Assembly (NCBI RefSeq): GCF_021018895.1
Contig: NC_079378.1
Location: forward strand, 10,041,501 to 10,105,500
DNA length: 64,000 nt
From: Seriola aureovittata
Lineage: Eukaryota > Chordata > Actinopteri > Carangiformes > Carangidae
Reading direction: 5' to 3'
Shown piece after piece: positions 10,509-21,994 of the stretch. A program made the position numbers and the translations under genes. Numbering within the stretch: the stretch's first letter is position 1; each line of letters begins with the position of its first letter. The notes under the pieces are model-generated. The model did no database searches, was not told the DNA's origin, and saw only the letters and a program-made list of their open reading frames with translations.

Positions 10509-13273
10509 GTGCGTACCACTGCCAGCTGCTGTATATTTCATGCAGTCCTTTCTTCGGCAACAACTTGTCGGCCAGTTTTGTCTTGTAATTTGCTCATTTC
10601 AGGGTGTCAGTCTCGCTTCATCACTTTGGCTTGCTAGCTCACCCATGTATCTATTCATGACTCATGACTTGCTAGAGGAGAAGACAGGTCATGATGCTGG
10701 CACCGACTGTATATTGGAAATTTGGCAGTTTGTGCGTTAAAGATGTTGGAAGAGGTGAAAAAGAGCAGCTGTTGATGCCATGTTTATCAGAGGAAGCACA
10801 CGGCTGTTTGCACCCTTCCCAGGCCAAACGTTGGACATATCTGAAACAAAGACAGTCTTTGTTTCAGATAAAGACACTACAATGAGGCCATGGAGAAAAA
10901 GAAAAAAAAAAGCCTTCAAAATGTGGTTGAAACAATCCCAGGCTTAACCCACCTACATACCTCTACACTCTGCCTTACAGGAATATTTTCACACGTTTGG
11001 AAAAACACATTTTTGCTCTCTTGCAGAAGCTTAGATGTGAAGATCGATACCACTCTCATGCCTGAGCCTTGTGTACGGAGCTGGAGCCAGGAGGCCGTTA
11101 GACTAGCTCAAAACTACTTGTATCTCGTATGGTTAATCCATACACGAACAGGGCGTTAGGTGTTGGAACTACTTCTTGGAGACTTCAGACAGAGCCATCC
11201 TCGCAGTCTCACCCTATATCCAGTCTATATGCTAAACATAGGCTGTAGCTTCTTACTTTACTCACAGACGTGAGAGTGGAATCCATCTATTCATCTGAAT
11301 CTGAGAATGAAAGAATATTCAAGCTACATGGATGAATCCATGGTTAAATGTATGCCAGCTGAGAAGTGAAAAGAAACTTGAGCACAGAAATGCTAACCTA
11401 GGTTTGAGGTCATTAAGATACAGTGTCACCTTTACACAGTTTGACCACCTTATTTCTCAACTGTAAAATGTCCCATTTAGGATGTGTATATATATATATA
11501 TATGAAGATCATAAATCAGAACCAAAATCCTGTATGATGATACTCTTATCTTAGTTTTTGATATTAAATCATTATGTAATCCTGCTCAAAGTGTAGCAAC
11601 TCCACACAGGTGCGCAGTCCCAGATTTGCTGGTTTCTGTTGCAGGGGTGGAATGAAATATTTTGTAATAATTCTAAGAGTATTTGTAGTGATTTATTAAG
11701 ATAAATATTTATAGGAAAGAACCCCGTTAAGTTTTGTAATGCACAGAAAAAAAGCAACTCAGAATCCATGTCATGCAGAAAGAAGCGAGTGCATCAGCCA
11801 CATACTGAACCATACAGTAAATAACCCTCTGTGCTAAATTGAAGCCACAGAGAGACGGCTCAGGTACGATTGCAGTATGTTAATTACAAGGCCTCATTAC
11901 TTAAACAGTCACTGGCTGCAGAAATTGATTGTGCTTGGATGTATCTGTGCTTACCACAGTCTTTGTAGTCCCTGGAGGAAACAGGATAGAGGCTAATCTC
12001 CTGTTAGTACGTCTGTTTCCATAGCGCTGTTTTAATTTGGAAGCTCAGGTTTTAAACACTTTGGGAGGTAAAACAGCATTGTGCCATTTCACCCATCATC
12101 TTTCAGTCTTAATCATTCTGAGCTCCTCGCACTTTAGTGGGCCATTGCTGATTATTTCTCACAACAGGATTTTTTTTTTAATGAAAAGAAAGAAGTCCTG
12201 CTCCCTCTCCTAGATATCCTGTGTCTCACTGACTGTTGTAGCCTTTTTTTTCTATTCTGAAAAGCTAAAACATGTTTTGTGTTTGTATTTCAAGATAATT
12301 GATTGATTATTAGCATTTGACAGTTACAGCTGCTACATAACATCTGTGTAGGTATTTGTATCATTTCGAAATTTTTCTTATCTATGATAATAATTTCCAG
12401 AAAATTCAACATTTTCCTGTACCTCACTTTGAGAAATGTTAAATGTGTTTCCACAAAAAACTTTCTTTTGTTTGTTTTCTGGTTAATTACATAAGCCAAA
12501 CATCTCAAGTGCATTAACTTAATAAATAAAACCCAGCAGAAGGAGCAAAACTTTTATTTAAATCAAGAAATATTTAACAACATTTAGAGTTTGACCAAGC
12601 ATTTCAACTATAACTTGATTTCATCAGTTTGCTAAAGGCTAGGTGTAACCACTGACTCTGATGTGACCATTTGGAAGTTGTCTGAAGTGCAGTGCTCCTT
12701 TGCCCAAAGTGTAAATGTTGTTTACTTCATGCTGAATGAATAGGGTCCAGCAAACACACTGAACTCTTGCTGCTGACATCCTGCAAACAGCTCAGCATCA
12801 TTATTGGAAATATGTAGACAGAGAGCCCTGAGCTGTGAAGAGTCATTCCCAGATGAGACGTAAACTCAAAGAGGGGTAAAGAGAAATAGATATGAAAGGT
12901 GAAGAAGTCATCGCCAGTGGCACTGCACTTGGTCAGGATGAATAGACGGCTCTGAACCCAAGGCTACAAATCTGGAGAATGTGCATTATTGATTTTAGAG
13001 GTAGAAAGTAATGTGGGCTGTGTGTTAGTGGAAGTGAGGTGTGAAAATCCATCAGGACTGATTTCACAGTCCGGTTTTCTCCTGCAGGGCTGAAGCGCTT
13101 CCCTGCTGGGGCTGTTTTATTGAGAATTGAATAACAGGATGAGTGAAAGAGCTTTAAATCTAATCTGGACGTCTGTTTTCCTCTCTTTCCTCCCCTGCTG
13201 TCTCTACCTGCTCTACATCTCTTCTCCCTCAACTCTACTTTGTCCATTCTACTTTTCCTTTCCCTCCTTTCAG
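10509..13273 (+). other. nr3c1: nr3c1 intron 6
   Basis: A 2.8-kb intron with a 15-bp inverted repeat (10,838-10,870), a short TA microsatellite (11,487-11,503) and otherwise unremarkable AT-rich DNA. The acceptor is strongly pyrimidine-rich (from about 13,180) and ends CCTCCTTTCAG. Confidence 0.85.
10838..10870 (+). repeat. 15-bp perfect inverted repeat, 3-nt loop
   Basis: The arms TATCTGAAACAAAGA (10,838-10,852) and TCTTTGTTTCAGATA (10,856-10,870) are exact reverse complements around CAG. No transposon ends are visible around it. Confidence 0.93.
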
Positions 13274-13404
13274 AGAGCGAATGAAGCTGCCCTTCATGAC
13301 CGACCAGTGCGAGCAAATGCTGAAGATCTGTAATGAGTTTGTCAGACTGCAAGTGTCCTATGACGAGTACCTGTGCATGAAGGTCCTGTTACTGCTCAGT
13401 ACAG
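13274..13404 (+). CDS. nr3c1: nr3c1 exon 7: ligand-binding domain, helices 6-8
   Basis: This 131-bp exon, the recalled human exon 7 length, takes two bases from exon 6 (AA plus A gives Lys) and leaves one G. It encodes [16 protein letters not shown], where the glutamine aligns with steroid-contacting human Gln642. It continues through the receptor-family core string [19 protein letters not shown]. The acceptor is TTTCAG and the donor GTAATG. The upstream in-frame ATG codons are intronic and not a start. Confidence 0.95.
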
Positions 13405-13814
13405 GTAATGGAACACGCTTTGCTTTGAAAAACCACAGCAGGGTTTTTTTCAAATTTCAGGGACTGCAATTATTCTGGGATTAAAAACAGATTTCAAAAA
13501 TCACTTTTCCACCGTATCCAACATGTAATACTGCTGCAACCTTTTGCAATGCGAGGTAGGCTCAATTAGTCACAGCAGAGTAGTATATGTTGTGGGATGG
13601 TGGAAAAAAACTGTATCATAAATGCCAAGCACTACTGCAGCTTCTATGGATCCATGGAGCATCTGAAAAACCAGGGAAGGTTTTTACCCTGTTGCACGAC
13701 AGTAGCTACATTTTTCATAGTGCCACTTTACCACAACATAAAGAATCAAACATTCACTCATTCTATCATTAAAAGAATTTATGTGCTTGAGTTACGTAAA
13801 CAACAAAGCTAACA

Positions 13815-14100
13815 ACTAGAGCTGCACTGATTAGTCCATTGACAGAAAATGAATCAGCAGCTATACCGATAATCAATTGTTTCAGTAATTTTTTAATGCA
13901 AAAATGCTCATGTGACAATTTGCCGTTTTTCTGTAACACACTGTATATGACAGTAAATTGCTTTTTGAGGTTTCAGTCCGTCAGTTGGATAAAAACAACA
14001 ACAACAACAGATTGAAGACATCATCGTGGCCTCTGAGAAATTGTGAATGTCTTTTTTTTCTTTTTAAACAATTAAGCAGTTAATCATGGAAAGTAATTAA
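13815..14100 (+). repeat. relic dispersed repeat, copy 2
   Basis: It starts near AGAGCTGCACTGATTAGTCC and ends near CAATTAAGCAGTTAATCATG, with GATTGAAGACATCATC and GAGAAATTGTGAATG in between. It is related in the same orientation to 6,980-7,180 and carries an internal (CAA)n. The pattern fits a common teleost SINE/MITE-like repeat, heavily decayed. Confidence 0.5.
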
Positions 14101-16508
14101 CAGAAGAACAAGACAGAAAAACATGGTTACCTAAAGGCACTTTGTGAAAAGGTGGATAGCGACATCATCACAAAATGAGCCTGAAAATGCATTGAGCATC
14201 ACAGATTGATATTCTATAACACTGGGAGAATTCATTTAGGGTGACCTTTTGTAAGAATTGTATCACTCCATCTAGTTCTTTTAGCTTTTCTGTAAGAGTG
14301 TATTTGTCTTCTGAAAATACTTTCTAGTGTACAAAAAAGGTTCTTGATCTTTGTAGACGCATCATTTTTTTCATTAACAGAAACAGTTTATGCTTTTTCC
14401 TGTGCCTACAGATTATCTTTCAGAGTTTGTTTGAAAATTATAAAATGTGAAGTGAAGTCAACGACAACTTTCTGTTTCTTATCTCGGAGAGTAAAATACA
14501 GCTTGCTGTGTAATCAACACAGCTGCAATTTGCCCAAATGGAAAACCTTGTTTCAACAAAAACCTTTTTCCCAAATTATGATTATTTAAGTTTCGCTGAG
14601 TGAAAATTGGCCTCAGCAGAGCTCTATTATCATATCCTAAATTTATTCCGAATGAATGTTGATTTGCAGGCCCTGATTTGCTCGAGTTTAAAATATACAA
14701 ATTAGTGAAAACCTTTGGAAGACAATTTCTAACAAAAAAAAAAGGCGTAAGAATTGTTAAATGTTTAGCAGCCCTCACTGTCCTGTCTTTCTGAAAAGGT
14801 TAAATAATAGACTGTATGCAAACAGTGGACTAGCATTCAAGCTATTCAATTACTACCATTAAAATCACCAGAAAAAAATTATACAAGAAAAAAGTCAGAC
14901 TTTTCCCCAGTTATGTAAATTTGCCTTTGCTGTGGAGGAGAGCGTCCGTCTTTCCACCTCACTCTCAGAGAATGACAGGGGAAAGGATGCACTTAAGAGG
15001 CGATTTGCTCTTTATACAGAGGAAATTACATTTCCATAGTGAGCACTGGTTGCATTTTCATACCTGAGAGCTATTTCCATCTGTTCCCATCATGGATGGA
15101 AATACTATCAGGACAGGACAACTTTGATTTGAGCTGTTTGAATCATTTCTCATGCACATGACTGAGAATTAAAATCACCTATGGGACAATTTGATTTATT
15201 ATATCATACCTGTTATGCAGGCAGACTTCACTTTCAGCAGAGTTAACATCTGCACCGCAATGTTTAAATAAAAGGTTCAAAAAAGAACGTGCACACACAC
15301 ACAAACAGCAGGAAATAGCTACTATGACCCATTTCTGACAGTCAAATCTCTGTTAAATAAAAGTAACACATTTATTTTATACTAAAAAAATCCAGAGAGA
15401 GCAGAAAAGGAAATCTGTTTTTACTCTTAAAAATTGTCTCTCTGCCAAACCTGCAAATGCATAATGTACAGGCCAGATAGCACTTCCACTTATCTGATTA
15501 TGTAAATCGGACAGTACTTCATTCTGATCCTGCCCTCTTTGGCTTTGCATAATCTCTAGGCCAGTGACTGTGGCTTTGCCTGGGCACGGTGCCAGGCACC
15601 AGACTGACAAGGAATCCATGATGTGTTGACAGGGTCATTATGACAACTGCATATTGATGTTTTTCAGCCGTTTGTGGTTTGGTGCTGTGGAAATCCCCAT
15701 TGTGTGCTCTTTGAAGTACACATACATGTAGAAATTATTATGTTTTTTTGATTTTTTGTTTTTTTTAAGGTGTGTGTCCAAACATTTACTGTTCCTCTTG
15801 GACTGGGAACATGCTGCACAGTAGCATTTGATGTTACCTTTTAGTTTTGCATACTTTCCACTGCCTCTGGTGAGGAGGTGCGTGCATGCATCTGTGTGTG
15901 TTTCCCCTTGTTGGGGTCCCACACAGTTAGTTTTAATGACCTGTGCTGTGTGTTGCAGCAGAGAACAGGATCAAGAACAGGCTAAGACAAACAGAAACAT
16001 TACTAATTTCAGACACATGTTTGAATGTGCCTAACCAGATGTTCACATCACCAGCTGTCGAGATGGCAGCAAAGATATTTATGTATAAATGTGTCCACAT
16101 AGGTATGGGTCTAAATGCAAATCACATGGGTACGTTTTAAGTTCTTCATTGTTCATTACATAAGATAAAACAGAAAGATAAATACAATAGACAACTTTCA
16201 CCTCCCTCCAGTAGAGACATGGTGGATTTATAGACATAATTAAAATTCATATCCTTCCTCCTCTTGGACCGGTTGTCTGTGGGATAAACTCGTATCAAAG
16301 TTGCGTGGAGTTCTTGACATGAAAATCTCTCAGTGCGTTTGATGTAACATCACAGATATTTTTGAAACGACTACAAATCTGTGCCACCATTAACAATGTT
16401 TTTTTTATTATTATTATCTTAATTTTATTTTAGTCACAATCCTGCCATTGTCTGCCAACTTGCACGCCAACGTCTCTCCTGATACCTTTGTTTTTGTGTT
16501 TATGTTCG

Positions 16509-16530
16509 GTGTGTGTGTGTGTGTGTGTGT
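16509..16530 (+). repeat. nr3c1: (GT)11 directly before the exon 8 acceptor
   Basis: Eleven GT units lie immediately 5' of AG 16,531-16,532. This leaves exon 8 with alternating GT rather than a pyrimidine tract at its 3' splice site. A better pyrimidine stretch sits further upstream (CTTTGTTTTTGTGTTT, near 16,487-16,502). Confidence 0.93.
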
Positions 16531-16532
16531 AG

Positions 16533-16690
16533 TGCCAAAAGATGGCCTGAAGAGCCAGGCGGTGTTTGACGAGATCAGGATGACGTACATCAAGGAGCTG
16601 GGAAAAGCCATCGTCAAGAGAGAGGAGAACGCTAGTCAAAACTGGCAGCGCTTCTACCAGCTGACTAAGCTACTGGACTCGATGCAGGAG
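16533..16690 (+). CDS. nr3c1: nr3c1 exon 8: ligand-binding domain, helices 9-10
   Basis: This 158-bp exon, the recalled human exon 8 length, completes a valine codon and ends on a codon boundary after MQE. It encodes [20 protein letters not shown], then [12 protein letters not shown] and [17 protein letters not shown], all close to tetrapod glucocorticoid receptor. The donor is GAG|GTTAGA, weaker than GTRAGT because of T at +3. The frame stays open for 36 codons into intron 8. Confidence 0.95.
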
Positions 16691-16697
16691 GTTAGAG

Positions 16698-16745
<48 letters not shown>

Positions 16746-17172
16746 AATCAGCATATACTGTGATGATTTCTGTTTCTCCTCCTGTTCTTTGTTTTACTTA
16801 GAATTCAGTCATGTCTATAAGGTTTCACAAGTGGTTTCCTGTTACATCTTCTTTCATAGCAGTCAGGTGTTTTCTTTCACATCTAGTGGTTCAAGTGCAT
16901 CAATAACTCGGTGTTCTTCTGAGATCCTCGCACCATGCTGATTAGTGTAAATCCCAAAAGAATACACTCACAGATCCCACTAAGTGCATTATATTTCGTT
17001 CAAGACTATTTCAGCCACTGTCCTTCCTGTAAAGCCTCTTTGCTGAAGTAAAGATCCACTGCAGGCTAATTTGAAAATAATATTCAAATAATGGAGAAAA
17101 AAAAAAGCTTTACAATACGTAGTAGATTCTTACTAATGTGTCTGTATCTGCCCTCTTGGATGTCTCCTCCAG
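16691..17172 (+). other. nr3c1: nr3c1 intron 8 with open 5' read-through
   Basis: A 482-bp intron. If retained, translation continues from exon 8 as VRE, then Thr-His repeats encoded by (CA)n, and ends [18 protein letters not shown] before TAG at 16,799-16,801. The 3' splice site is TGTCTCCTCCAG. Confidence 0.85.
16701..16743 (+). repeat. nr3c1: (CA)21 just after the exon 8 donor
   Basis: About 21 CA units begin ten bases downstream of the exon 8 donor. They are the reverse complement of the (GT)11 in front of the same exon. Confidence 0.93.
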
Positions 17173-17325
17173 ATGGTCGAGGGTCTTCTCCAGATCTGTT
17201 TCTACACCTTTGTGAATAAAACCCTCAGTGTGGAATTCCCGGAGATGCTGGCGGAGATCATCACCAACCAGATACCAAAATTCAAAGACGGGAGTGTCAA
17301 GCCTCTGCTGTTTCATCAGAAATGA
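17173..17325 (+). CDS. nr3c1: nr3c1 exon 9 coding part: C-terminal ligand-binding domain and AF-2
   Basis: Fifty residues and TGA (17,323-17,325) complete the receptor. It starts [13 protein letters not shown], where Cys and Thr align with steroid-contacting human Cys736 and Thr739. It then gives the activation-function-2 helix 12 in [18 protein letters not shown] and the canonical ending LLFHQK. The intact helix 12 and normal C-terminus indicate a ligand-activated alpha-type isoform. Glucocorticoid receptor is a cytosolic hormone-bound transcription factor that moves to the nucleus on cortisol binding. Confidence 0.96.
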   Translation: MVEGLLQICFYTFVNKTLSVEFPEMLAEIITNQIPKFKDGSVKPLLFHQK

Positions 17326-19377
17326 CTGCCTTAAACTGTGAAGCAATGACTTAAATCCTCCTCCAGGAGCACAATACCTGTGGCCTCACGCCTCCTAATC
17401 TGGTCCCAGATTTGGCCAAACTACAGTAGGACACCCTACTACCGACCTGTAGCCCTTCCTCTTGGCTAACCAAGAAGAATTTGGCCTCCAGGGGGAAATG
17501 TTTTGGCTCTGAATGTCTTGTGGGCAGGCTGCATTTTGGTGATCTATTTGTTTCCCCAAGCCCCTTACCTCCGCCTATGTCTTTCCTGCCTCCAGTGTTT
17601 CACTGCTGTTTTCACTGACAAGCCAACACCTAGAACCACCTTTTCCTCATTCAACATGACACCAAACACACTGTCCGACTCGCTGGATTAGCAGCCTGTT
17701 GAAGCTTGCCCCCAGTTTAAGCCTGATGTTCCTCTGCTCACCTGCCCAGCTTGTCTCTGTTTGCCCTCCACGGCTCCACTGCGCGGAGAATGTAGTGAGC
17801 GCTGGCTTGCTGTGGTTTCCAGAGAACTGGTGGCGACGAAGGGGACAAACAAAATCACAGAATAATTAGAAACATACTTTTTTTCTTCTCCCCCCCCCCC
17901 CCCGGACTCCAAGGACAGTGAGGACAAACAGTTTTCAGCTGTGAATCAGTTATCTTTTCTGAAATGAAACAAATCAGATTTATATACCTGACCAATGGAT
18001 GAAAAAAAAAAAAAAAAAAAAACATATAGAGGAATATTCTCCATTTATTTTATGCAGGCACGCATTTCTGACCACACATGCAAAAGTCACTTACACACAT
18101 AAACATACAAAGCAGACACAGACGTGCATTCACACAAATCAAAATGTTTACACAGGATGTATCCGAGAAGGGAAAACCAGTGCCTTTTTAGCTTTTAAAG
18201 CTCTTCATAGCCATCCTCTCTAAAACCGTTGTGTTTCTTTGCATAAGAATGTAACCTTGACATCCTTCCACATATTTTGTCTGTTTTAGTTTTTCCATGC
18301 TGGCAATTTCTGTTTTCTTTTCAAACCGCCATGTTAGTGTTTTTAATGTGGGCAGCTCTCTCTGTTCTTATCCCCAGACATGCACATAAGGAATAAGCCT
18401 TTGATACAGATTTGATTTGATTTAAGATCTTCAAAAAAAAAAAAAAGACAGGAAAAGTATCACCAAATGTTGTTAAAGTCTCAAACATTTCATGTTTCTT
18501 TTCCCCTGTGTGAAGTACATTTGATAAGTGTACTGCATTGCCCAATTAGGATCACATTGTGTTGAAAGTTACAGGTTACCCAGGTTATATCAACAGATAT
18601 AATGTTGAACACACATGCAAATACAAACTTGTGAGAAGCTGCAACCAGCTCTGTGCTAAATGGACACCACTGGAATTTAAACAAGACATATCTGATGTAT
18701 TGTACTATTTAGGTGCAGACTGACTGACTGACTTAAACATTACCGACTGTAGATCTTGGAATAATCAGCGAGTTGTTAATTGGAATGAAACTTGTTTACG
18801 AACCTTTGCAGTTTATTCAGGTGCAGTCACACCCCAAGGTGTCAAAAGTCCAAGGTGTCTGTGTGTTGATAAGTAGCCATAATTCAAAACCGTCCTTTCA
18901 TTGCCAGCTGCATTCATGCTGAGGTTCCAGCTTCGTAAATGGTTTCATGCAACTTCATTTTAAAAAATATGCTTTCATGGAGCTCCAGTTGAGATGACTT
19001 ACCTGTCCGGGTTGGCATGTTACCATCTCAGAAAGCACAGCAAGTTCAAATGAAAAAGGAAATTATTTGTGGTGTGTGTTGCAACCTAACAGGAGTACTA
19101 GACCAGTTAGATTTTCTAGATGATAACAATTCTCAAATCTCTAAATACTTAGATGTTTATTAATTAATTCTCTGGAAATTATTAATTTCACAATGCAGTA
19201 CTCCTGAGAAGTAAATAAAAAGCATATTAATTTGTGAAAAAAAGTATTTCTCTCAAAATACCATAAATTAAATATATCTTTTAATCAGTTTCATCTCATT
19301 GTTTGCACAAACAGAAAATTAGGTTATCATTAAGCTGATCAGCTCAAACATAACTGAAAAGGTAAATAAATATAATA

Positions 19378-19380
<3 letters not shown>

Positions 19381-19416
<36 letters not shown>
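19381..19416 (+). repeat. (AT)n microsatellite
   Basis: About 18 AT units within the nr3c1 3' UTR, followed by a T run. Confidence 0.9.
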
Positions 19417-19419
<3 letters not shown>

Positions 19420-19617
19420 TTGTAATATGAGATGTAAAAATAGAGACACCCGCAATCAACGGAACCTTTGTTCTCAGCACAAGACTTCACCTCTAAAGTT
19501 GAAATATTTTTGCAGTTTGGTCCAAATAATTTGTGAATTACAGCTCAGACTGACAAGCGAGCATCACATGGATGTGTTCCACTAGTGCCAAATGTAATAG
19601 CAAGTCTATAGATATAG

Positions 19618-19631
19618 ATATATATATATAA

Positions 19632-19685
<54 letters not shown>
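19618..19685 (+). repeat. (AT)n-T38 compound tract
   Basis: A TA/AT dinucleotide run passes directly into about 38 consecutive T within the nr3c1 3' UTR. In mRNA this would be a long AU/U tract. Confidence 0.9.
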
Positions 19686-19841
19686 CCTGGACATGTGAAA
19701 AAGTGATTATTCAGTTGTAATTTGACATCATGTGGTTCTTGTAACTTTGCTTAAGGGTGCTCAATTATGAGAAAGAGCTTAGTTCAGTGTCACATCTACA
19801 CCAGCTTAAAAGTAATGATTGTTATCATCTAAGTAAGTGTA

Positions 19842-19843
<2 letters not shown>

Positions 19844-19876
<33 letters not shown>
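19844..19876 (+). repeat. (AT)n microsatellite
   Basis: About 16 AT units within the nr3c1 3' UTR. Confidence 0.9.
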
Positions 19877-19877
<1 letters not shown>

Positions 19878-21839
19878 CTTTTTTTGGAGATGCACAAAAT
19901 ATTGTATTTTTGAAATTGCAAAATAAGCAGTACTTTCTACTGCTGTCAAACAGGTGGTGATCAGCATTTGGTACATTTGTGATGTGGAAATATGATTGTA
20001 CCAGCTTATGCGATAGCCAAAGCAAAATACATGAACAGTGCAGTTGTACATTGCCCCCCCCCCCCTTCATAATAGATGCGGGTCTATTTTCCTCACTGTT
20101 TCTTGTAACTGCCAGGCCTCTCTGCCTAAAATGTCGACCATATAGATTTTCAGCTGTTTACTCTGAATGGTACTCGTCCTTCCGCAGCGCATAACTCTGA
20201 ATGGCAGTTAACAGACCAGGTAGCAGGTTGCCATAGAGACCGGTCATTTGTGTGTTACTTACAGCTAACAGCACAGCAGGCTCTGGACGCATACAAGCCG
20301 CTTTTCACTAAGAGCCATCATGTTTTTAATCAGCCATTCTGCCAAAGGATGGCCACTCGCAGCAGGGTTGTTTCATGTGCAGTGTCGGCTTTCAGCTTCA
20401 CCTGCTGACATGGTCTCATTGGCCTCGGACTTGATGTTGCTCACAACATTGCTGATTATTCTGGGGAAGGTTTGACTTGTCTATTTGTTTGGGTAACTTT
20501 GCATTCAGTATTACAGCTGTTTCCAGGTGGTGGTGCTTCAGAAAACCAGCTTTAACGCATAGATGTAACCATATCCCTGCTCATTTCTAAATGGCCATAG
20601 GTGTATATAGCAGCGCCGACATATCCAGTGCAACCTTAACAGTGTCTATTACTACAAAATATTTTTTACATAGACCTAACCTCTATACTCCTACACATTT
20701 TTTCTTTTGCCTTTCAGCTTCATGTTCGACTAAAGGCCTTGCGAAAGGGAGACAGAGAGCCATAGAAATAAGATTTCAAATCAGGAAATAGATAAACCCT
20801 TAACAAATATCAATGCTTTTGGAGATTGATCTGTTGTAAAAAATGACAATATTTTCTGTGATTTTGAATACATCAGCTTGATCCTCTTTGATATAATGAT
20901 TTTACTCAATCCTTTTTGTACATTGAACGAGTCAGAAAGTAAATATTTTTCTGTTTGTTGGTTTGTGTTTGATAAAAGGTAGATGTGTTGAATACATTAG
21001 GAAGTGTTAAACATGTTTGTCTTGTGAAGTAAATGTAAATTTTACGAGTCAATGGGAAAGTCTACACGAATGCTCACTGTGTTTTAAAGTTCTATGGAGA
21101 GGAGGGGAGGAGGGGAAGGAGTCAGGGGTGGACTTGGGGAGGTTTTGTGTTATATAAGAGTGACCAAAGCAGAGGAGAAAATGATTTAACAAACAAAAAG
21201 AAGTATTCAAGTAGTTACATTTTAAGTAGCACTTATTATCCAGCTTGTAGTACTTCTTATTGTATTTGAAAGGTATCTTTTGTAAAGGTCAAGGCTTTGG
21301 ATCCCATATATATATTGCTGTGAGGATTTACTGGTCACTTTAAAATAGAAACCAAAACACACACAAAAAAAGTTGAATCTCCGTGTGAAAGTAAATCTGC
21401 CAGAGCCTAATGGAATTGCACTACCCTCCTACTGGTCGATAAAGTCTATTTTGTATAAAATACAAGCAAATATTATCTTTAAAGATTAAGGGCAGATCAT
21501 GTTTCACTGGTATATATGGCTATGGCTTTCATTGAAATCTGTTATGTTCGTATTTCAGTTATGTAAATGTAATCCAATGTAAAAAAACAAACAAAAAATA
21601 TAAAATGTTTGTTTAAAAAAAAAAACAATAGTTTGTATTACTTCTGTATTACACCTCTTCTGTAGTCAGTGTCGATATTTTCACCTATTTGATTAAATGT
21701 TGAATTAAGTTATCTGTGTTGTTCTTTGACATTGGATTTGGCATCCTGTTGGTAACATCTTGGTTGATGTTTTTGTCATGACTGGTTAAAAGTGGAAATT
21801 CGGAAGAACTGATTTCTCTTTCGTTCAAACATCTTACAC

Positions 21840-21845
21840 AATAAA
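21840..21845 (+). terminator. nr3c1: probable nr3c1 poly(A) signal AATAAA
   Basis: AATAAA is followed after about 25 bases by CA (in CCAACACTCAGC) and then by GU-rich DNA (CAGTGTGTTTTATTTTTAT), the normal arrangement of cleavage site and downstream element. It is the last such signal before the tandem array. Confidence 0.7.
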
Positions 21846-21865
21846 GTTTTCTGTTTTCCAACACT

Positions 21866-21994
21866 CAGCTCCAGTGTGTTTTATTTTTATTTAAGGTTTC
21901 AATTATTTTAATTGATGGTAATTGCATGTTAAACTAAGCTGTAAAACTGATCATTTCACGTTATTATATTATGTATACATATAATTGCTGCATA
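21866..21994. other. short spacer between nr3c1 and the array
   Basis: About 130 bp of AT-rich unique DNA. It holds the likely GU-rich downstream element of the poly(A) site and nothing else I can recognise. Confidence 0.7.

Larger units (their letters stand above)
13405..16532 (+). other. nr3c1: nr3c1 intron 7
   Basis: A 3.1-kb intron. It includes the second copy of a relic dispersed repeat (about 13,815-14,100) and a (GT)11 tract (16,509-16,530) abutting the acceptor AG of exon 8. I see no coding sequence. The frames at 14.3-15.9 kb have no recognisable homology. Confidence 0.85.
17326..21865 (+). other. nr3c1: nr3c1 3' UTR
   Basis: About 4.5 kb of non-coding DNA from the TGA to just past the strongest poly(A) signal. 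It holds a C14 run (17,890-17,903), an A21 run (18,002-18,022), three AT dinucleotide tracts (19,381-19,416, 19,618-19,648 and 19,844-19,876), a T38 run, and several ATTTA-type AU-rich spots. Internal AATAAA hexamers near 19,213 and 19,365 could give shorter forms. The length is an inference from the poly(A) signal; no transcript evidence is available here. Confidence 0.65.

Noticed and set aside
10282..10740. 152-codon frame taken as one protein
   Set aside because: Only 10,364-10,508 is coding (nr3c1 exon 6). The rest is intron read-through after GTGCGT.
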